The notes under the pieces: generated by a model
Databases searched by the model: none
Told to the model about the DNA's origin: nothing
The model's input: only the letters and a program-made list of their open reading frames with translations
Shown here: positions 58,691-64,000 of the stretch, piece by piece
Layout of the letters: each line of letters starts with the position of its first letter
How positions within the stretch are numbered: the stretch's first letter is position 1
Position numbers and translations under genes: made by a program
Assembly (NCBI GenBank): GCA_034096865.1
Contig: JAWQFJ010000524.1
Span: 48,668-112,667, forward strand
Source: Theodoxus fluviatilis
Taxonomy: Eukaryota > Mollusca > Gastropoda > Cycloneritida > Neritidae
Reading direction: 5' to 3'
Length of the DNA stretch: 64,000 nt

Positions 58691-61064
58691 GGTTATCCTC
58701 GCGTTTGCATTTTCGCTTGCTTAGGTGTAGCTGCAACGAGTCTCGAGCGGTGGATTTTGTTTGCTCATCGCTGTTGTTGAGGACACTGAGCAGAAACGAC
58801 AGCTTCTTGGCATAGTACATGATGCGGGGACTGAGAACTCCTAGGCCGCCTTTGCTCCTAGGGGTAAACATAAACGATCGGGTGGATGAGTCGTTCAGGC
58901 CTAGCCATGATCTGATGTTGTAGACCAAAGCATCCTCTAGGCTGTCGAGCACTTTCTCCGTGAATGCAATGTTGGGGAAATAGAAGTGGAGTCTTGAAAC
59001 TGCCATTGTGTTGGTTGCTTGCAGTTTGGCGCCGATAGGAAGTGGCGACCTGTCGATCTTCTCCAGGGTATTTTTGAATTCGCTGATGATTTCCTCCATT
59101 TGTTTTTTCTCTGAATTTGCGCTAAGGTCTATATCATATCCCAGGTATCGATAGGTCTGTGTTCTGTCCAGCTTGGGAATCGCAGACTGTTGTATGGTCA
59201 GAGTTGTGGATGATGTGGCATCATTCTTGCTCCAATTGTTTCCACTGCGGTGACCATGCATCAGGGCGCATTTTCTGTGTTTTACTTGCATCCCTGCGTA
59301 TTCCATAAAGCTTTCGGTCTTTCTTGCGGCTTCCTGAATATTTTCTTCCTGTCCTGATACCAGGACAACGTCGTCCACGTATCCCTGGACTGGGTTTGGG
59401 ATGTGTGGTGTAGTGTAGTCTAGCTCTATCCACCGTAGCCACTTGTCTATCCCCTGCTCGAAAATAATTACTGACCATGGGCATCCTTGAATTATCCCCT
59501 TGGATCTTGTCACTGCCTCGGTGAGGCCGTTTTCTGTTTTTACCTGGAAAGTGGAGCCAGTATATATGTCGCGCGTAATTTCGACTACCTGCTTGGGGTA
59601 CGCCATCCGCTCTAGCTCCTGGATCATCAGCTCGTGGTCTATGCTGCCGAATGCGTCCTTGATGTCGATGAATGAGATGTACATTTTTGAAGACTGGTGA
59701 AGGAAGTTCGTGATTCCCGTTTTAAGGGTGAAAACGTGCTCCTGGAGCCCATTGCAGGGCATGGATCCCTTTTGTCGTGCAGACAGTCTGCCTGTTTCCA
59801 CAATCCATGGCACCAGTCTCTTCTGGATGAGTTTCATGTAGATTTTATAGCTGGTGCAAAGCAGTGAAATTGGCCGCCAGTCTTCAATCTCGTTCGGCTC
59901 TCCATTCTTCTTTTGGACGAGGGTGATGATGGAATGCTTCCATTCTTGCGGCACTCTTCTGTTGATGGCGCAGATGTTCATAATCGCCGTTATCACTGGA
60001 GCGAGCGTCTGCCTGTGCTGCTTGAGGTAGCCGTGCGTGACTCCGTCGTGCCCGGGTGACCGGCGCGTTGGGAGAGTCTTGATGACGTCAGAGACTTCGC
60101 CAACCGAAAACTTGATTTCAGAAGGGGTCCATTCTGGTGGGGGTATCAGGTCGTCGATCCAGGGTGGTGGGGGTGCTGTCGTCAGGGTGCGTTGGCATCG
60201 TCTCTGGAAGTGTCTGTGGACTTCAGTTTTGTCGATTTTGCAGCCACTTGGTGGTACTTTTCGGCTGTCATTGAGAATGATGTCGATCGCAAGTCTCTGT
60301 TGTTCCTGCCATAAGCAAGTTAGCTCCCCTCTGGAGATAATGGGATCATCTTGCAGGTTACGAGGTCGGTCAAGGTCGCGTCGTCTCATTCTCGAGAAGC
60401 ACGTGCGCATGTTGTTATTCAGATGATTCAGGCACCATTCGATCGTAAACAAATGCCGCTCGAGTTCATCCTCGCAACAATCTTGCAAACCATCAGGCAA
60501 TTCAACAGGGAAGTGGTTCAGAATGCGCACGACATACTTCACAAACGGCAGGCTATGGGAAGCACCATTGGGTTTGGTTGAGCGGAAAGTACCGTCGCGG
60601 CAGAAGATTCTGCACAGGTGATCGAGCAGAGTGAGCCATTTGTCGGGGGATGGGTGGCGATAGGAACGCTGAACATTCATGGGTTTAGTAGAAATAGCCC
60701 GACGAAACATCCTTTCTTTCATTTCAAATTCGTTCCATTCATCATCACTGCATGCTCTCATAAATCGGGACCAGTTGTTGGCGCAAAAGAGATCGAAATC
60801 GGGTGAAGATATGCCGTTCGTACCTTTGTTTACATCCGCCATCTTGTGAGTACTGGTCGCTTGAAGGTGGGTTGTTGTGTCGCGAACTTTTCCTGACTTT
60901 GTTGCTTCCTTGAAGGCTGTTTTGAGGGTTGACAGGAGTCCCATGCTGCGTTGACTCATAATCCTACTCGACGCTGTTATATCGGCGACAGCCACACCGG
61001 ATGAACAGGCACAGATAGCGAAAAAGGCAGAGACAAGCAGAAGCTCGACTAGCCCATCCGCCAT
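58587..61064 (-). CDS. Retroelement ORF, N-terminal part with reverse transcriptase
   Basis: 825 residues. RT landmarks: RRSPGHDGVTHGYLK near 335, DWRPISLLCTSYKIYMK near 395-410, motif A FIDIKDAFGSIDHEL near 465-479 with catalytic Asp, motif B GIIQGCPWSVI near 523, motif C YVDD at 562-565, and a thumb-like KGGLGVLSPRIMYYAKKLSF later. No N-terminal zinc finger or MYB is obvious; the first 74 residues are hydrophobic and may be an extension, since a second start in an identical AAGATGGCGGATG context occurs at residue 75 (60842). Reading stops at 58587 because the frame shifts; the continuation lies in the overlapping 57677-58690 frame. Confidence 0.9.
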   Translation of the reverse strand: MADGLVELLLVSAFFAICACSSGVAVADITASSRIMSQRSMGLLSTLKTAFKEATKSGKVRDTTTHLQATSTHKMADVNKGTNGISSPDFDLFCANNWSRFMRACSDDEWNEFEMKERMFRRAISTKPMNVQRSYRHPSPDKWLTLLDHLCRIFCRDGTFRSTKPNGASHSLPFVKYVVRILNHFPVELPDGLQDCCEDELERHLFTIEWCLNHLNNNMRTCFSRMRRRDLDRPRNLQDDPIISRGELTCLWQEQQRLAIDIILNDSRKVPPSGCKIDKTEVHRHFQRRCQRTLTTAPPPPWIDDLIPPPEWTPSEIKFSVGEVSDVIKTLPTRRSPGHDGVTHGYLKQHRQTLAPVITAIMNICAINRRVPQEWKHSIITLVQKKNGEPNEIEDWRPISLLCTSYKIYMKLIQKRLVPWIVETGRLSARQKGSMPCNGLQEHVFTLKTGITNFLHQSSKMYISFIDIKDAFGSIDHELMIQELERMAYPKQVVEITRDIYTGSTFQVKTENGLTEAVTRSKGIIQGCPWSVIIFEQGIDKWLRWIELDYTTPHIPNPVQGYVDDVVLVSGQEENIQEAARKTESFMEYAGMQVKHRKCALMHGHRSGNNWSKNDATSSTTLTIQQSAIPKLDRTQTYRYLGYDIDLSANSEKKQMEEIISEFKNTLEKIDRSPLPIGAKLQATNTMAVSRLHFYFPNIAFTEKVLDSLEDALVYNIRSWLGLNDSSTRSFMFTPRSKGGLGVLSPRIMYYAKKLSFLLSVLNNSDEQTKSTARDSLQLHLSKRKCKREDNLDENNFAGYKTDRNYRLVQGIQSELETIPLDSSE

Positions 61065-61075
61065 CTTGCCACGTC

Positions 61076-61083
61076 ACATACAT
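61076..61083. repeat. Two ACAT units between copies A and B
   Basis: Only eight bases, ACATACAT, separate the 5' end of copy A from the 3' end of copy B. Confidence 0.9.
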
Positions 61084-61622
61084 ACCAAATCACTTTATTG
61101 CAGAAAATTTTCACAAAATAATGACATATCCGCAAAAACACAAGCCATGCAAGTGAGTGCCTGGTCCACTCGTAAATCCACCATACGTTTGCGATGCCTG
61201 CTCATGTACTCATGGAGAGAAAACAGGAGTATGCACCATTACTACTACATTTACTTTTGCTGTCCTCGCTCCAGAAAAAAGCCCCTTCTTGCCCAGGCAC
61301 GTCTGGACCCTATCATTACAGACAAGCTGAGATATTTGGCTAGGCCCTTAGCCTGGCGCTTAGACAAACCCAGCATCAGTAGACCTTTGACGAACCGATG
61401 ATGTACAGTGCCTAGAGATCCAATTACGAGAATTACAACTCGAGTGTAGAAACCAGCATCACTGAGTGAGAAACACAAAGGCATATATTTGTGGAATTTA
61501 TGTTGATAACACTTGTCCACAAAATTGTCAAATGGGTTGGCAATCTCGACAATAAAGGCAACGGAATTGAGGTGGTCTATCACGCATAGATCGGGTTTGC
61601 ATGATCCTACCAACTCCAGGCC
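61084..61622 (-). mobile_element. 5'-truncated RLE retroelement (copy B)
   Basis: Begins ACCAAATCACTTTATTGCAG (3' end, AATAAA on the minus strand). The coding part, at lower coordinates ending at 61251, has KPDLCVIDHLNS, FIVEIANPFDNFVDKCY, VILVIGSLGTVHHRFVKGL and LSLSVMIGSRRAW, then stop. Truncated at the endonuclease domain, where sequence turns into (CCAT)n(ACAT)n. Confidence 0.9.
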
Positions 61623-61859
61623 TTCCATCCATCCATCCATCCATCCATACATACATACATACATACATACATACATACATACATACATACATACATACAT
61701 ACATACATACATACATACATACATACATACATACATACATACATACATACATACATACATACATACATACATACATACATACATACATACATACATACAT
61801 ACATACATACATACATACATACATACATACATACATACATACATACATACATACATACA

Positions 61860-61888
<29 letters not shown>
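61623..61888. repeat. (CCAT)5 (ACAT)n microsatellite
   Basis: Five CCAT units then about 60 ACAT units, between copies B and C. Confidence 0.98.
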
Positions 61889-61890
<2 letters not shown>

Positions 61891-62120
61891 CAAATCACTT
61901 TATTGCAGAAAAATTGTACAAATTATTGACAAAACTGCAAATACATAAGCCACACAAGAGAGTTCTGGGTTCCTTCTTAGCTCTGTCACAGAACTATAAT
62001 GCTATCACGCACAACGATAGATAGGCTCAGTGCTATGCACTATTCTGCTGCCCTTGTTCTCCCCCAGTTCTATCCAACAAAAAGCTTCTTCTTGCCCAGG
62101 CACGTCTTGAACCTATCATG
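61889..62120 (-). mobile_element. 5'-truncated RLE retroelement (copy C)
   Basis: 232 bp from the 3' end (ATCAAATCACTTTATTGCAG) to a truncation within the last codons (IGSRRAWARR). Same subfamily as copy B. Confidence 0.9.
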
Positions 62121-62453
62121 ATACATACATACATACATACATACATACATACATACATACATACATACATACATACATACATACATGCATGCATGCATGC
62201 ATGCATGCATGCATGCATGCATGCATGCATGCATACATACATACATACATACATACATACATACATACATACATACATACATACATACATACATACATAC
62301 ATACATACATACATACATACATACATACATACATACATACATACATACATACATACATACATACATACATACATACATACATACATACATACATACATAC
62401 ATACATACATACATACATACATACATACATACATACATACATACATACATACA

Positions 62454-62482
<29 letters not shown>
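62121..62482. repeat. (ACAT)n with internal (GCAT)n block
   Basis: ACAT units with about 12 GCAT units at 62185-62233. Confidence 0.98.
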
Positions 62483-62484
<2 letters not shown>

Positions 62485-63597
62485 CAAAAAGACTTTATTC
62501 ATGAAAATTGCACAAAATCTGCACACACGAACAAACTATGAATAGATGCATTTTGTAACTCAGGGCTATTCAACTCGCAAGCAAGAAAATGGAGACCTAC
62601 ATTGTCATGTTGAGTGATGAAAGCAAACACAAAAACAACTAGGTTATCCTGACAAAAAAGATTTGTAACATAAATGTCCACACTTATACACATAAGGCAC
62701 AGATTGTCATGAGCAGACTAAATTTCACCTGCAGAATGGATAGCTGCTGAGACCTGCATTCAAGAAGTTACATTGAGTCAACAGTAGATTGGGTGCAGTG
62801 ATATTTACGCTTACATAGTCTTCAGTTAGATCCAGGTTTATATGATAGGCAGGTTACAGCCTTTAGACATTTTGGTATTATATTGGAATATACATGTATT
62901 CACATATTAGAGCATTTTCTTTTACATTTAATGTCTCCTCACTTTGACATGAAATACTGGGAACAGCATTTTTACATCTATGTATTGAGATATACATGCA
63001 CCCACACACATACACTTTCTTTACATACATTCCCCTCGCTTTGACATAACAGACTAAATACTGGACTCACGTCATCTGGTGAAACATTGAAACATGCCTG
63101 CACCTGCACACATAATTATTTTTGCTTAAGATAGTACAAGGAGGAAAAGTGGCACATGACCATTGCACAATCAGAATCTACATAGCAAGTGTTTACATAT
63201 CATAATTTAATAGTACACATCACTTGACAAGTTGTTATATCTTCTTGTAAAGTTTCTCCTCTGGTCCAAAGTTCAAGGGAAGTAATCTCAATTATCTCCC
63301 TTAGACTGCACTTGGCAGTCAACCCACTCTCACCCTGAACTGCATCACAGCACCCTTTCCTGCAAAATAGACTTACACCTCTTTTTCCAAATGATGGAGG
63401 ATCCAATCATTGCACTCACTGAGCAGTATCTAGCTACAGCTTTGGCTCTCTGTGTATTTAGTCCCATCATTTTTAGTCCACTGCAAAATTTGTTATGTAC
63501 ATTGCCAAGTGATCCTATGACTAGCACAATAACCTTACAGTCAAATCCAGCTTCATGGATTCTTTGGCACAGTGGGAGGTATTTCTTGAACTTAGAT
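62483..63597 (-). mobile_element. 5'-truncated RLE retroelement (copy D)
   Basis: The 3' end ATCAAAAAGACTTTATTCATG resembles copy A. A long 3' UTR precedes (on the plus map) the coding remnant up to 63597: LVIGSLGNVHNKFCSGLKMM, then YCSVSAMIGSSIIWKKRC and stop. Truncated directly into (ACAT)n. Confidence 0.9.
63275..63302. other. Hairpin just after the retroelement stop codon (copy D)
   Basis: AAGGGAAGTAAT with ATTATCTCCCTT, equivalent in position to the copy A hairpin. Confidence 0.45.
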
Positions 63598-64000
63598 CAT
63601 ACATACATACATACATACATACATACATACATACATACATACATACATACATACATACATACATACATACATACATACATACATACATACATACATACAT
63701 ACATACATACATACATACATACATACATACATACATACATACATACATACATACATACATACATACATACATACATACATACATACATACATACATACAT
63801 ACATACATACATACATACATACATACATACATACTACATACATACATACATACATACATACATACATACATACATACATACATACATACATACATACATA
63901 CATACATACATACATACATACATACATACATACATACATACATACATACATACATACATACATACATACATACATACATACATACATACATACATACATA
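63598..64000. repeat. (ACAT)n microsatellite to the window end
   Basis: About 100 ACAT units with one missing base near 63834. Continues beyond the window. Confidence 0.98.

Larger units (their letters stand above)
57055..61075 (-). mobile_element. Near-full-length RLE-type non-LTR retrotransposon (copy A)
   Basis: About 4.0 kb on the minus strand, bounded on both sides by ACAT units (57029-57054 and 61076-61083). Order: 5' end 11 nt before the ATG at 61064, reverse transcriptase, CCHC knuckle, restriction-like endonuclease, a ~620-nt 3' UTR, AATAAA, then the terminus TTTTGAT against (ATGT)n. A single ORF with C-terminal endonuclease matches the R2/R4/Dong/NeSL group. Dong-type elements are known to insert in microsatellites, which fits the flanks. 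The ORF is broken once by a frameshift near 58.6 kb. Confidence 0.92.

Noticed and set aside
61251..64000. MYVCMYVC and HTYIHTYI open frames
   Set aside because: Translations of (ACAT)n. Only the non-repetitive C-terminal parts reflect the retroelement.

Overview
This 64 kb window is eukaryotic and almost certainly from an invertebrate animal. Coding sequence is split into small exons with GT-AG introns, repeats dominate, and there are no bacterial-style operons. The mix of non-LTR and DNA transposons, the TGACCTTGACCTTG-rich repeats and a DEG/ENaC channel exon suggest a lophotrochozoan, plausibly a gastropod mollusc. The taxon is inferred.

Layout. 1-6490: a 24/25-bp tandem satellite that ends at a 10-N assembly gap. 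6501-15240: a large inverted repeat around a ~230-bp spacer centred near 11.4 kb. Its left arm looks like an error-rich copy of the right arm, and the right arm holds two candidate exons of an unrecognised gene. 15.3-17.9 kb: no gene seen. 17.9-22.6 kb: a repeat rich in TGACCTTGA motifs, split by a 3,682-bp DNA transposon (18575-22256, 16-bp inverted ends, 6-bp target duplication) with a decayed Mutator-like transposase.

25.4-46.3 kb (minus strand): the one complete host gene, a UBE2Q-type ubiquitin-conjugating enzyme. I assembled it by hand from 12 exons into a 362-residue open frame. Its introns hold a piggyBac relic, a 2.27-kb inverted-repeat element, a MYB/SANT-encoding element, long microsatellites and two minisatellites. 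Both minisatellites are tandem copies of this gene's own exon/intron boundary, in exact register with the working 5' splice site (67-bp units at exon 2, 97-bp units at exon 10). I consider this the most unusual signal in the window.

46.8-49.4 kb: two Rex1-like reverse transcriptase fragments in opposite orientations. 49.4-56 kb: no gene confidently recognised. 56.06-56.23 kb: the last exon of a DEG/ENaC channel gene (minus strand). 57.0-64.0 kb: four same-orientation copies of restriction-like-endonuclease (R2/R4/Dong-type) non-LTR retrotransposons. One is nearly full length (57055-61075) and three are 5'-truncated. Every visible junction abuts an (ACAT)n microsatellite, which points to a microsatellite-targeting retroelement.

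All family assignments come from reading motifs by eye. No database search was run.
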